19,919 nucleotides of DNA from Natronoplasma sp964602715 (GCA_964602715.1 CAZRSB010000036.1:1-19919), one strand, 5' to 3'; shown: positions 8,206-17,230, numbered from the stretch's first letter. A program made the numbers and translations. The notes: generated by a model from the letters alone, not told the origin.

Positions 8206-8224
8206 AATTTCTTTTTATCTTCTT
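8206..8224 (+). terminator. T-rich terminator candidate of the pilus operon
   Basis: Directly after the stop the plus strand is pyrimidine-rich with a TTTTTA run and TCTTCTT. Only 38 bases separate this gene from the stop of the convergent surface-protein gene. Confidence 0.35.
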
Positions 8225-8243
8225 ACTCCTATCTTCCACAGAA

Positions 8244-11200
8244 CTACTGATCGTTTTGTTTTTCCTTTTCCTGCATCTCTTTCCACTCTTCTTCTGTGTA
8301 TTCTTTTTGTTCTTTATATCCGTTCTTTTGTGACGGTGGTTCGGGTTTAGGAGGCTTGGGCTTGTCATATTCTTCCTTTTTATCATAATATTTTAGATAC
8401 ACTATAGCTAACGAAAGAGAAACCACTACAATCCCTAAGATGATAAATATCCAACTAGATAATAACCCATCCTCCTCCTCTTCAGGAGCTTCAGGGATGT
8501 CCTGGAGTCGGATCTGTTCATCTCTTGATATGCCTCTAAGTATGGGGTAACCGTCTTCTAATGTATCCTCATGGTCTTCTTCAACGATTTCCCATGTATT
8601 TGTAAAATCAAATCCTACTATGTTATTTACTACTTCTGATCCTGTGATCTTATCTACTGAAATACCTGCTCCTTCACCTCCTTCCTCGCACATCTCTTCT
8701 ACCCAATAAGCGTTATCGACTGATCCTTCCTGGTGATCTCCTACGAGGCTGCCAGTAAATTCTTCTCCATCGACTTCACCAGCCATGAAAACATTGGTAA
8801 TATTCCCTTCAGCATTGTTTATTCCAGTTACTCCTGCAACTCCTGTATCTCCAAGAACATTTCCTAAAAAGTATGAGTCTTCTATTATGCCTCCTAAGTT
8901 CCATCCTGCAATTCCTCCTATATTATCGATGCCATCTATCTCAGCGGCTGAAAAAGTTATATTGATCTTACCTGAATTTCTACCAATGATGCCACCAACA
9001 TGATCTTCTCCATTTATTACACTGTTAGTATAACATCTAGTTACCAAACCTGAAGATGAGCCTGCTATACCTCCTACGATATCTTTTCCAATTATGTGTG
9101 CTTCTCTCAATCCAACATCTTCGACCACTGCTGAACTTCCTAGATCTGAGAATAAACCAATATTATCTTCTTTAGGCCTATTTATATATAGATTATCGAT
9201 GATATGTCCATCGCCGTCGAGTTCACCCTCAAACCTTGTCTGATTTCCAGCAGCGATAGGTTCAAAACCCTTACCTTCATTCCAGTCTTCAGTTACTGTA
9301 GCATCGATATCATTGGCTAGTGTGTAATGTCTATATGGATGTTCAGTGATGTTCTGCAGATCATAAACATTTTTTATCAAATTCTCTCCGAAGTATGCAG
9401 TTACGTTCCTGTTTTCAGTCATATTAACGATCAACTCTTCATACTCCTTTGTTTCTCCATCGATAGTCCAGTTAGTTAAATGCCAGTCCAAATCAGGTTG
9501 AGGATCGATCTGGATTTCTTCTTCATATTCGTACGGATGAACACCTTCTGAAGGATTTGTAGTACCGTTCCCTACCACTTCTATTCTCAAATCAAATTTG
9601 TCTCTAACAAATTCAGCTGTCAGATTCATATGATCGGTGATCTCTATACTTATTTCATCTTGTGTCTCGTTTTCTAATACATGTGTATCTCCAGACCAAT
9701 TCCCGAATACCCAGCCGTAATCTGGTTCTGCGATTAGAGAGATATGTTCACCATGTTCGTAATATTCTTCCTCTGGAACGATATCTATTGAGCCCTCTCC
9801 AACAATTGTTGTGTTTAAATCATATGTTTTGATCTCAAAAAGTGCTACGATCTTCACATTTTCAGCTGGCATTTCGAAAGACAACTTATGATCTATCGAA
9901 TCGATATGATCGGTCCATTCTTCAAAGTACCATCCTTTCTCTGGTGAAGCTTCTAATTCGACATCCTCCTCGTACAATATGGAATGATTTCCTACACCTA
10001 AATTTTCCTCACTTCCGTCACCTTCGATATCGATCTCTAACATGAATTCGCCTCGTTCAAAATTAGCCGTGATAGATGTATCGTTTGCCGGCATCTCAAA
10101 GATTATTTCATCATCTTCATATATATCGATATGATCTCCGCTCCACTCCTTGAATTCCCACCCTTTAGATGGATGAGCTTCCAATTGGATCTCCTGTTCA
10201 AATTCAAATTCATCTGACCAACCCGCTTCTATCTCGTCTTCATCTAATCTAACTGAACCCTCACCTTCTATGTCGATAGACAATGTATATTCTTTTCTTT
10301 CAAATTGTGCCTCCATCGTGATGTCTTTATTTGGCATATTAAAACTAAACTCTTGTTCATCAGAATCCTCAAAACCCGTCCAACTTACAAACTGCCATCC
10401 CTCTTTAGAGGAAGCATTCAATGTTATGGTTTCATTGTATTGGTATTCAAATGTGTTTTCACCTGGTTCTGTTACATAACCGCCCTCTGTTGATTCGATA
10501 GTTAGATCAAAAGTAGCTATTGAAAATACAGCTTCTATCTCGTGGTTATCGATCATCTTTATAGTTGTTTCTTTTGACTCGTGGTCTTCAATCTCTTCTA
10601 TATCCCCTGCCCATTCTACAAATTTGTAATTCTCATCCGATACAGCTTCTAAGTCTACTGAATCCCCATGCTTGAATTCAAATGAACCTTCTCCAGGTTC
10701 TACGACCTCTCCACCTTCTGAGGAATCTATTTTAAGTTCATAGGATTTGAGTTCGAACACTGCAGATACATTATAAGAATTTTCCATAGTTATGATAGTT
10801 TCAGCCGCAGTCGGATCATGTATATTATCAACATCGCCTGTCCATTCAACAAAAGTAAAGTTATCATCAGCTAAAGCATCCAATTCTACTGAAACCCCTT
10901 CTCCGAACTCTTCTGTGTAAGGTACTTCTATCTCTTCACCGAATACTTCTACGCTTCCTTCCCCTTCGATATCATATATAGTGAGTTCATGCATATCTTC
11001 AACGAATCGGGCTTCGATGTCCATATCGCTTTCCATGGTGATCGTAGTGACATTCTCTACTCCTGTCATATCTCCTGTCCATTCTCCGAAATACCATTCT
11101 TCGTCAGGTATAGCTTCAAGTTCTAACTGTGTACCATGCTCATATTCCTCCTCATATGGGAGTCCTATCTCTGCATCGTCAAGTTTTAGGACACCTTCAC

Positions 11201-13862
11201 CTTCAGCATCTAGAGTCAAAGTGTAAGTCTTTATCTCGAATTCTGCCGTTATGTTGTAATCTCCTAACATCTCTATCTCTGTTTGATTGGATTCAGTATC
11301 TTCTATAGTCTCGGTATCACCTGTCCACTCAACAAAAGTGTGATCTAAATTGGCTGCAGCCTCAAGGTACACTTTTTCTCCATGTGTGAATTCAAACGAG
11401 CCTACTCCAGGTTCTAAAACTTCTCCACCTTCTAAGGAATCTATTTTAAGTTCATAGTATTTGGGTTCGAACACTGCAGATATATTATGAGAATTTTCCA
11501 TAGTTATGATCGTTTCAGCCGCAGTCGGATCATGTATATTATCAACATCGCCTGTCCATTCAACAAAAGTAAAGTTATCATCAGCTAAAGCATCCAATTC
11601 TACTGAAACCCCTTCTCCGAACTCTTCTGTGTAAGGTACTTCTATCTCTTCACCGAATACTTCTACGCTTCCTTCCCCTTCGATATCATATATAGTGAGT
11701 TCATGCATATCTTCAACGAATCGGGCTTCGATGTCCATATCGCTTTCCATGGTGATCGTAGTGACATTCTCTACTCCTGTCATATCTCCTGTCCATTCTC
11801 CGAAATACCATCCCTCGTCCGGTAAGGATTCAAGTTCTAACTGTGTACCGGGTTCGTATTCCTCCTCATAGGGTATTGCTACTTCTTCCTCATTAACTTT
11901 TAACATTCCTTCACCCTCGATATCTAGTGAAAGAATATAGGTTTCAAGATCAAATACAGCAGTTATATCATGATCCTTTTCGATAGTGATCGTTGTTTCC
12001 TTCGATTTTGGATCTTCTATCGTTCCGTTATCCCCTGTCCATTCGATGAAGGTATAGTTCTCGTCTGGTAATGCTTCCAAAGAAACTTCGGTACCATATT
12101 CATATGTGAATGTATCTTCACCAGGTTCGACAACCACTCCATGTTCTGTTGAGTTGACCGTAAGGTTGTACATGTTGACTTCAAACTCAGCTGTGATATG
12201 ATAGTCGTCAAAAATTTCAATGCTCGTATCCTTTTCTTCAGGCTCAAGGATAGTTTCGTTATCCCCTGTCCATCGGATGAAACTGTGACCCTCATCCTCG
12301 CTTATTTGTAGATTTACCTCTTCTCCATGAGCATATTCGAATGAACCTTCTCCTGGCTCTTCAACATCTCCTCCTACCATTGAATCTATTTCCAATTCGT
12401 AAGTTTTAAGATCAAATACTGCGGTTATATCATGATCTTTTTCGATAAAGATCGTTGTTTCCTGCGATTCTGTATCTTCTATCGTTCCGTTATCCCCTCT
12501 CCATTCGATGAAGGTATAGTTCTCGTCTGGTAATGCTTCCAAAGAAACTTCGGTACCATATTCATATGTGAATGTATCTTCACCAGGTTCGACAACCACT
12601 CCATGTTCTGTTGAGTTGACCGTAAGGTCGTAAGTCTTGATTTCAAACTCAGCAGATATTTCATAATCATCTTTCATGATGATAGTAGTTGTTTTTGAGC
12701 CCGTATCTTCTATTGTTTCATTGTCTCCTGTCCACTCGATGAACTCAAAGCCCTGGTCAGCTTTAGCTTCTAGATCGACCTCCTCACCGTGATTGTATTC
12801 AAATTCACCCTCTCCCGGTTCAGCAATCTCTCCGCCTTCAGTCGAATTGATATCTAATTTACGTTCTTCAGGCGAAAATTCTGCCTTTATCTCGTGATCG
12901 TCAAGCATCTTTATCGTCGTGGAATTAGATTCCGGTTCTTCAATTTCAGTAACATCACCCGTCCATTCAATAAATGTGTGGTTATCAAATGGAACTGCTT
13001 CGAGATAAACTATCGTTTCATTTTCGTAATAGAATGTTCCCTTTCCTGGCTCTATAATCGTCCCGCCTTCTGTAGAATCTACTGACAACTCAAGTCCTTC
13101 ATAGGTAAGGATCATGCTGTCTTCAGAATATATATCGAGGTCGTTTTTGCTGGTAGCTTCGAGACTTATTTCTGAAGTGGGATCTTCTAATCCTTCGTCT
13201 ATGTTAACCTCTACTTCAACCTCTTCGGTATCACCAGCTTCGATAGAGACCTCTTCGGGAGCTTCTGTATCGAAACCATCTTCAACAGCCTCAGCTTCAA
13301 GATCATAAACATCTCCATATTCGTCGTCATTTGTTACATCGAAAGTGACCGTTGTTTCCCTAGTGGAAACCGTCTCGTCTTCTGGAGCGAGAACGTCCAC
13401 GTCCATGCCCCGGGTGAAATTCAGATGGATGTCCCAGTCGCTCATCGCATCTGTAAGATATATAATCTTGTCGCCTTCTACTTCATCATCAACAAATTCA
13501 CCAATGCGATCTCCATGCCAACTATCTACACGTTCCCAATCATCTTCGTACAGCTCAAGCTCAAAATAGATCCCAATATCCTCATCGATTCCATCCAGAG
13601 AGGCATAGTATTCGCCTTCTTCTGTTAGATTCATGTCTTCTGGATCTAGTATCTCATCATCATCGAGCCTTCTTATCCTCATATCCATATCGGCAGGGGC
13701 ATCATGCTCGTTGATAGTAAGATCTCCTTCATACTCGTTGAGAGAACCTACACCAAATGGCTGATCTCTCATTTCACCTTCTCCAGCACTCATACCTACA
13801 AAAGGAATATGAGCAAAAGTAAGGAGAACAAACATTATCATCGCACATAATTTTGTTTTCAT
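8244..13862 (-). CDS. Giant acidic surface protein with InlB-type and GLUG repeats
   Basis: The product is about 1872 residues. A signal peptide (residues 1-26: KTK, then a hydrophobic core, ending in GMSA) is followed by an acidic N-terminal region with an Ig-like, NEW3/CARDB-style segment (about 130-250). Then come 16 tandem divergent InlB B-type repeats of about 78 residues (about 252-1494), each with a core near F-x-E-W-T-G-D and an ending such as I-x-A-x-F. GLUG-like repeats (about 1495-1700, motif VGGIAG/VGGIIG) follow. A transmembrane segment near 1795-1820 precedes a charged, Pro-rich tail of about 50 residues predicted to be cytoplasmic. The repeats are almost Cys-free, very rich in Asp/Glu, and the protein carries about 40 N-x-S/T sequons, consistent with a glycosylated envelope protein. 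The ATG at 13860-13862 has GGTGAG four bases upstream; the longer TTG start at 13874 is unlikely. It is convergent with the pilus operon. An adhesion or S-layer-associated role is inferred. Confidence 0.85.
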   Translation of the reverse strand: MKTKLCAMIMFVLLTFAHIPFVGMSAGEGEMRDQPFGVGSLNEYEGDLTINEHDAPADMDMRIRRLDDDEILDPEDMNLTEEGEYYASLDGIDEDIGIYFELELYEDDWERVDSWHGDRIGEFVDDEVEGDKIIYLTDAMSDWDIHLNFTRGMDVDVLAPEDETVSTRETTVTFDVTNDDEYGDVYDLEAEAVEDGFDTEAPEEVSIEAGDTEEVEVEVNIDEGLEDPTSEISLEATSKNDLDIYSEDSMILTYEGLELSVDSTEGGTIIEPGKGTFYYENETIVYLEAVPFDNHTFIEWTGDVTEIEEPESNSTTIKMLDDHEIKAEFSPEERKLDINSTEGGEIAEPGEGEFEYNHGEEVDLEAKADQGFEFIEWTGDNETIEDTGSKTTTIIMKDDYEISAEFEIKTYDLTVNSTEHGVVVEPGEDTFTYEYGTEVSLEALPDENYTFIEWRGDNGTIEDTESQETTIFIEKDHDITAVFDLKTYELEIDSMVGGDVEEPGEGSFEYAHGEEVNLQISEDEGHSFIRWTGDNETILEPEEKDTSIEIFDDYHITAEFEVNMYNLTVNSTEHGVVVEPGEDTFTYEYGTEVSLEALPDENYTFIEWTGDNGTIEDPKSKETTITIEKDHDITAVFDLETYILSLDIEGEGMLKVNEEEVAIPYEEEYEPGTQLELESLPDEGWYFGEWTGDMTGVENVTTITMESDMDIEARFVEDMHELTIYDIEGEGSVEVFGEEIEVPYTEEFGEGVSVELDALADDNFTFVEWTGDVDNIHDPTAAETIITMENSHNISAVFEPKYYELKIDSLEGGEVLEPGVGSFEFTHGEKVYLEAAANLDHTFVEWTGDTETIEDTESNQTEIEMLGDYNITAEFEIKTYTLTLDAEGEGVLKLDDAEIGLPYEEEYEHGTQLELEAIPDEEWYFGEWTGDMTGVENVTTITMESDMDIEARFVEDMHELTIYDIEGEGSVEVFGEEIEVPYTEEFGEGVSVELDALADDNFTFVEWTGDVDNIHDPTAAETIITMENSYNVSAVFELKSYELKIDSSEGGEVVEPGEGSFEFKHGDSVDLEAVSDENYKFVEWAGDIEEIEDHESKETTIKMIDNHEIEAVFSIATFDLTIESTEGGYVTEPGENTFEYQYNETITLNASSKEGWQFVSWTGFEDSDEQEFSFNMPNKDITMEAQFERKEYTLSIDIEGEGSVRLDEDEIEAGWSDEFEFEQEIQLEAHPSKGWEFKEWSGDHIDIYEDDEIIFEMPANDTSITANFERGEFMLEIDIEGDGSEENLGVGNHSILYEEDVELEASPEKGWYFEEWTDHIDSIDHKLSFEMPAENVKIVALFEIKTYDLNTTIVGEGSIDIVPEEEYYEHGEHISLIAEPDYGWVFGNWSGDTHVLENETQDEISIEITDHMNLTAEFVRDKFDLRIEVVGNGTTNPSEGVHPYEYEEEIQIDPQPDLDWHLTNWTIDGETKEYEELIVNMTENRNVTAYFGENLIKNVYDLQNITEHPYRHYTLANDIDATVTEDWNEGKGFEPIAAGNQTRFEGELDGDGHIIDNLYINRPKEDNIGLFSDLGSSAVVEDVGLREAHIIGKDIVGGIAGSSSGLVTRCYTNSVINGEDHVGGIIGRNSGKINITFSAAEIDGIDNIGGIAGWNLGGIIEDSYFLGNVLGDTGVAGVTGINNAEGNITNVFMAGEVDGEEFTGSLVGDHQEGSVDNAYWVEEMCEEGGEGAGISVDKITGSEVVNNIVGFDFTNTWEIVEEDHEDTLEDGYPILRGISRDEQIRLQDIPEAPEEEEDGLLSSWIFIILGIVVVSLSLAIVYLKYYDKKEEYDKPKPPKPEPPSQKNGYKEQKEYTEEEWKEMQEKEKQNDQ
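10708..11811 (-). repeat. Near-identical 390-bp direct repeat pair inside the surface gene
   Basis: Segment 10708-11097 recurs at 11422-11811, an offset of 714 bases (238 codons, three protein repeats). By eye, 10798-11097 is identical base for base with its partner (300 bases), and the rest differs at about six positions. Silent sites are identical too, so the copies are recent or homogenised. Confidence 0.9.
11946..12628 (-). repeat. Near-identical 221-bp direct repeat pair inside the surface gene
   Basis: Segment 11946-12166 recurs at 12408-12628, an offset of 462 bases (154 codons, two protein repeats). The stretch from about 12012 to 12166 differs from its partner at only one base by eye, and differences cluster at the other end. 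It is a second, independent duplication with a different period. Confidence 0.85.
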
Positions 13863-13866
13863 AGAT

Positions 13867-13872
13867 CTCACC
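13867..13872 (-). promoter_or_regulatory. Ribosome binding site fixing the surface-protein start
   Basis: GGTGAG on the minus strand sits four bases before the ATG at 13862. It overlaps the in-frame TTG and GTG codons upstream, so those cannot be the main start. Confidence 0.7.
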
Positions 13873-13902
13873 AACTCAATATATTCATAACTCCCTTCTT
13901 GA

Positions 13903-13912
13903 TATATTAAAA
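13903..13912 (-). promoter_or_regulatory. TATA box of the surface-protein gene
   Basis: The minus strand reads TTTAATATAT. A start about 25 bases downstream (near 13880) gives a leader of under 20 bases that includes the GGTGAG site. Confidence 0.5.
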
Positions 13913-14151
13913 GTATTTTTCATACTATTAATGAATATCTTATCTATTAACATCTTCATTTTTCCCCAAGGTCCTACAGATTTAATTCTTTTTAGTTAAG
14001 TCCTGTGTCCTTATCTATATTTATGTTATTTATGTTTTACCCTTCACCTTTAAAAAGAAATATATCACTTCACCAAAATAAGATAACTTCATCGCATCTG
14101 TTTTGCTTTTAGTGTCTTTAAAGCCCAAAGACTCATGATGATCTTAAGATA
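13913..14151. other. AT-rich intergenic region between the surface gene and top6A
   Basis: Together with the surface-gene promoter this gap is 289 bases long. I see no reading frame or RNA gene in it. A small inverted repeat lies at its right end (14114-14131). The rest is AT-rich with short T runs. Confidence 0.5.
14114..14131 (-). terminator. Small hairpin after top6A
   Basis: GTCTTT and AAAGAC can pair (six-base stem, six-base loop) about 20 bases past the top6A stop. No clean T run follows it on the minus strand. It may be a terminator or an mRNA 3'-end structure. Confidence 0.3.
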
Positions 14152-15258
14152 TCACATCAATCCCATCTGTTCTAATTTTTCGGGTAGATAAGTATCGGTC
14201 ACATAGTCCAGACCATACTTTGCTAGTGCCTGTTGTTCTGCCTTTTTTCCGATATCAAGCATGGTCTCGATCTCCTCTTTCCAGAAAGGCGTATCAAATC
14301 TAGGATCGTCCAGTTCTTGTTCTAATGCCTTTTTGTCATTTTTTGAAAGCTTATCAGTGGGTAGATCATAATTCTCTATATCGCTTGCAGTGATCCCCAC
14401 GTACTCGGCTGTTGGTGTGGCAAGGTAATCCGAGAGATAGGCTGTATTTATCGCACCATATGCCACGGAAGCGAATATCCTGAAACTCCAAGGATCAGCG
14501 TCAGTAAATACCACTACCGGCACGTCCTCTTCTTCACTCAACCGCTTTATCACACGCCTGGTAGCTCTAGCTGGCTGGCCTTTTAGATGGACTAAAAGAG
14601 CATTCGCTTCTTCATCGAAGCCGTTTTCGACTAATCTATCGAACATACCTCCTGTTTCTATAGCTATCAAAAAATCCACATTCACATCATCAAAAGTGAC
14701 TTTATCTGATTCTACATTATAAGGAATGGTATAGCCAGAATCTCCCACATCATCTCTACAATTTATTTGCCTTATATCGCCCTTTCTATTCACTTCATTC
14801 ACAGTTATATCACCGATCAATCTAGCTCCATCTTCCTCAGGTCTGAGCTTGAAATCCTCTCTTAAACAACCAGTGACCAATTCCATGTCCTCGGCCAGAC
14901 TATCGGATTCTTTTTGATCTCCAAATTCTGCTTTTTCCCAACCCTCAGAGATATAATACATCTCTCTTAGAGTTGATGATTTATTTTCTTCTATCATATC
15001 TTGGATGAGTTCCAGCATATAGAGCGTCCTTAAAAGCATCCTTGCACTCTTCAACTTTTTAGCTGATCTAGTAGTTTTAGAGTCGCCTAGTTTCCAAACA
15101 CCTTCTCTCCTATCTAATTCGATATTAGATTTTGAACGAGTCGGGATCTTCATGTTTGGAACTTCTCCTTCTTCGATCTGGTTGTAAAATTTATAGGCTA
15201 TATCCATCAGTTCTTCCAAAGCCTCTTCATATCTGTCTTTGTCTTTTTTCTGCATCAT
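14152..15258 (-). CDS. top6A: DNA topoisomerase VI subunit A
   Basis: This 368-residue protein is the DNA-cutting subunit of type IIB topoisomerase VI, homologous to Spo11. The winged-helix part holds the catalytic tyrosine in LREMYYISE; of Y101 and Y102, the second lines up with the Spo11 catalytic Tyr. The Toprim fold follows, with its metal-binding acidic residues in FLIAIETGGMFDRL and TDADPWSFRI. The C-terminal part (KAEQQALAKYGLDYVTDTYL) is typical of euryarchaeal subunits, and the length is normal for the family. It works as a heterotetramer with the B subunit to relax and decatenate DNA using ATP. The start overlaps the top6B stop (ATGA, 15255-15258) after a strong GAGGAGGG ribosome binding site, so the two subunits are co-translated. 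An ATG one codon further in is an equally good start. Confidence 0.97.
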   Translation of the reverse strand: MMQKKDKDRYEEALEELMDIAYKFYNQIEEGEVPNMKIPTRSKSNIELDRREGVWKLGDSKTTRSAKKLKSARMLLRTLYMLELIQDMIEENKSSTLREMYYISEGWEKAEFGDQKESDSLAEDMELVTGCLREDFKLRPEEDGARLIGDITVNEVNRKGDIRQINCRDDVGDSGYTIPYNVESDKVTFDDVNVDFLIAIETGGMFDRLVENGFDEEANALLVHLKGQPARATRRVIKRLSEEEDVPVVVFTDADPWSFRIFASVAYGAINTAYLSDYLATPTAEYVGITASDIENYDLPTDKLSKNDKKALEQELDDPRFDTPFWKEEIETMLDIGKKAEQQALAKYGLDYVTDTYLPEKLEQMGLM

Positions 15259-17162
15259 TGTCCCTCCTCGATCTCAGTTAATTCTATATCCCAATCATCG
15301 GGAAGTGGCTCTGCTCCGATGAGCTTTGTTTCTGTAACTCCCTCAATGTAAACGTCTGTCCCATCGATATCATCTTTTTCCAATCCACCATCAAATTCCA
15401 AGATGATCTTTTTCTTGTCAGAAGGCTCTAATCCATCAAGCTTCCATTCTAAATGGTCTCCATCAAAATCAGGTTCTATATTACATGACAATAGTTCAGT
15501 TTCCGGGTAAGGTTTCTCAAAGAATAGGTTCATATCTTTACTTTTTGGTGTATAATTCATGATCTCAATATCTATTTTACATCTACCATTATCCCAATTG
15601 TATTCCTTTTCCACATAGACCACGCCCATTATCTTAGTCATCGATTTGTTAAGTTCCGGTCGTTCTTTTCCCACTATCTCCGCTGACTTTTCAGCTATCA
15701 TGGGTAAGATGTCATTTACAACAGTAAATTTCTTTTTGATCTTTTTACGCTTTTTTTCTTTATTTAGATGAGTTCTCATGCTTCGCGCGCATTCTCTTAA
15801 ACCTTTTTCTATCTCTTCTACCACATTTGGTATATCAGCGATAGCCTCTTTTGCTTCCGAAGTGAAAGGTACTCTCGTAGAGGCTACATGCACTAAGATC
15901 ACTGCTGGACCAGAAGGCATACCCTTACCACCTTTCTGATCTAGATCGTAGATACGCCAATCTATGTTTTTGATAGCGGTTGTTACTGCACAGCCTCCCT
16001 TTTTATAAAGGAGTGGAACTCTATTAGCAAATCTTAAAACTTTAACAGGTCCCTTTTCGGGTATGTCACCACCATAAACTAATCCTACTTCGATCTGAAA
16101 TGGATTACCTGAGTAAACTTCAGGATCTCTGGTAGTAGGAGGGGCATAATAATCAGGATGTTGTCCTTTCAAAACGTTCTTGAGTCCTTTCTTTATCAAC
16201 ATGCCTTTAATTGGAGAAAGACAATCAGTTTTTGGTGCCATAAGTTTAACTTCTTCAGCTGCTTTCAATATCTGTTTACAGTCCTCTACCTCTAGATCTC
16301 CTGGATTCGTTTTAACATCGATACCAGCTACTTCACATATCTCCTCAGCCTTACTATAACTTATTCTGGTGAATTCGTTCTTTAAGAAGGATTTGAGAGT
16401 TCTTCTCTCTGAATTCTTTGCCATCTTTGCTAGGGTGCCCAATTCGATACCTTTGAGGTGGGGTAAAACAGCCTCTGTCTTCTCAGGAAGCTGATCAGTT
16501 GCTCTTTTGAAGATCGTTTTATCTCCATTTCTCACGAATTCGAACCTAGCGTGTGGATTAACTATGGCTGTGTTTTTTAAGTATTCAAAAACAGAATGCC
16601 TACCCCGCCTTAATAGACCTTTAACATTGGTTTCAAATCTCAAACCGTGTTCTTTACCTTCCCATAAAACTACTTCTTCATCCATTACTTCAGGTTCATT
16701 TTTCTTAGTGTCCATCGTTATTCTCATCTCATTGGCATAGTCCTTCTCCTTTATCTTAGAACGAACCTTTGTTGATTTTCCGGTGGTGAGTTGACCATAC
16801 ATGACAACAGCTGAGACTCCAATACCCTGCTGACCTCTGCTTTGACTTATCTCATGAAATCTTGACCCATAAAGGAGTTTACCAAATACTTCAGGAACCT
16901 TTCTTTTGACTATACCGGGGCCGTTGTCTTCCACAGCTATCTTGTACTCCCGGTCGCTTACTTCTTCAATCTCCACCTTGATCTCTGGTAGTATGCCAGC
17001 TTCTTCACAGGCATCTAGCGAGTTATCAACGCCCTCTTTGACAGCTGTAACCAAAGCCTTCGTCAGAGAATCGAAACCCAATATGTGCTTATTCCTTTCG
17101 AAGAATTCACCTACTGATATCTCCTGCTGTTTATCTGCTAGTTCTTCAGCTATCGACGTCAT
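15255..17162 (-). CDS. top6B: DNA topoisomerase VI subunit B
   Basis: This 635-residue protein is the ATP-binding subunit of topoisomerase VI. The GHKL (Bergerat) fold is intact: E43-G-V-D-N47-S-L-D50 (N box), VEDNGPGI near 77-84 (G1), and SRGQQGIGVS at 108-117 (G2). A helix-two-turn-helix region and transducer domain follow, with the conserved GGKGMPSGPA containing the switch-type lysine, then STRVPFTSEAKEAI. The C-terminal 120 or so residues form an Ig-like extension, found in many euryarchaeal B subunits and absent from the shorter crenarchaeal ones. ATP binding closes the two B subunits and drives strand passage through the cleft cut by subunit A. It sits 99 bases after the KH gene and may have its own promoter. 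Confidence 0.97.
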   Translation of the reverse strand: MTSIAEELADKQQEISVGEFFERNKHILGFDSLTKALVTAVKEGVDNSLDACEEAGILPEIKVEIEEVSDREYKIAVEDNGPGIVKRKVPEVFGKLLYGSRFHEISQSRGQQGIGVSAVVMYGQLTTGKSTKVRSKIKEKDYANEMRITMDTKKNEPEVMDEEVVLWEGKEHGLRFETNVKGLLRRGRHSVFEYLKNTAIVNPHARFEFVRNGDKTIFKRATDQLPEKTEAVLPHLKGIELGTLAKMAKNSERRTLKSFLKNEFTRISYSKAEEICEVAGIDVKTNPGDLEVEDCKQILKAAEEVKLMAPKTDCLSPIKGMLIKKGLKNVLKGQHPDYYAPPTTRDPEVYSGNPFQIEVGLVYGGDIPEKGPVKVLRFANRVPLLYKKGGCAVTTAIKNIDWRIYDLDQKGGKGMPSGPAVILVHVASTRVPFTSEAKEAIADIPNVVEEIEKGLRECARSMRTHLNKEKKRKKIKKKFTVVNDILPMIAEKSAEIVGKERPELNKSMTKIMGVVYVEKEYNWDNGRCKIDIEIMNYTPKSKDMNLFFEKPYPETELLSCNIEPDFDGDHLEWKLDGLEPSDKKKIILEFDGGLEKDDIDGTDVYIEGVTETKLIGAEPLPDDWDIELTEIEEGQ

Positions 17163-17230
17163 ATACTCTCATCGTCCTGATAAATCACTTTTTATTGTTA
17201 AAGTTTCTGGGAGGGGATCAGTGAAAGTGA

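Larger units (their letters stand above)
9380..13105 (-). repeat. Array of 16 InlB-B-type protein repeats
   Basis: Sixteen units of about 233 bases (about 78 residues) lie head to tail inside the surface-protein gene. Two sub-types alternate irregularly: one with an S-T-E-G-G-x-x-x-E-P-G-E-G-x-F start, and one with a D-I-E-G-E-G-x start. Most copies have diverged; a few pairs are almost identical at DNA level. Confidence 0.85.

Noticed and set aside
12017..12670. Twin minus-strand open frames with nearly the same peptide (MEWLSNLVKIHSH...)
   Set aside because: They are out-of-frame shadows of the duplicated InlB-type repeats; their similarity only reflects the DNA duplication.
9380..13105. 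Regularly spaced repeats as a possible CRISPR or satellite array
   Set aside because: The period is about 233 bases, the repeats are coding in one frame and most have diverged; no short identical repeats with unique spacers.
13863..13874. TTG start four codons upstream in the surface-protein gene
   Set aside because: The GGTGAG ribosome binding site overlaps these codons and is correctly spaced for the ATG at 13862, which also gives a normal signal peptide.
14040..14100. Possible C/D box small RNA (GCGATGA on the minus strand)
   Set aside because: The C box is imperfect and no D box (CTGA) lies at a suitable distance.
14480..14530. TDADPWS instead of the more familiar TDGDPWG in the topoisomerase VI A Toprim motif
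   Set aside because: The metal-binding aspartates are kept and small substitutions at these places are plausible family variation; no reason to suspect loss of activity.
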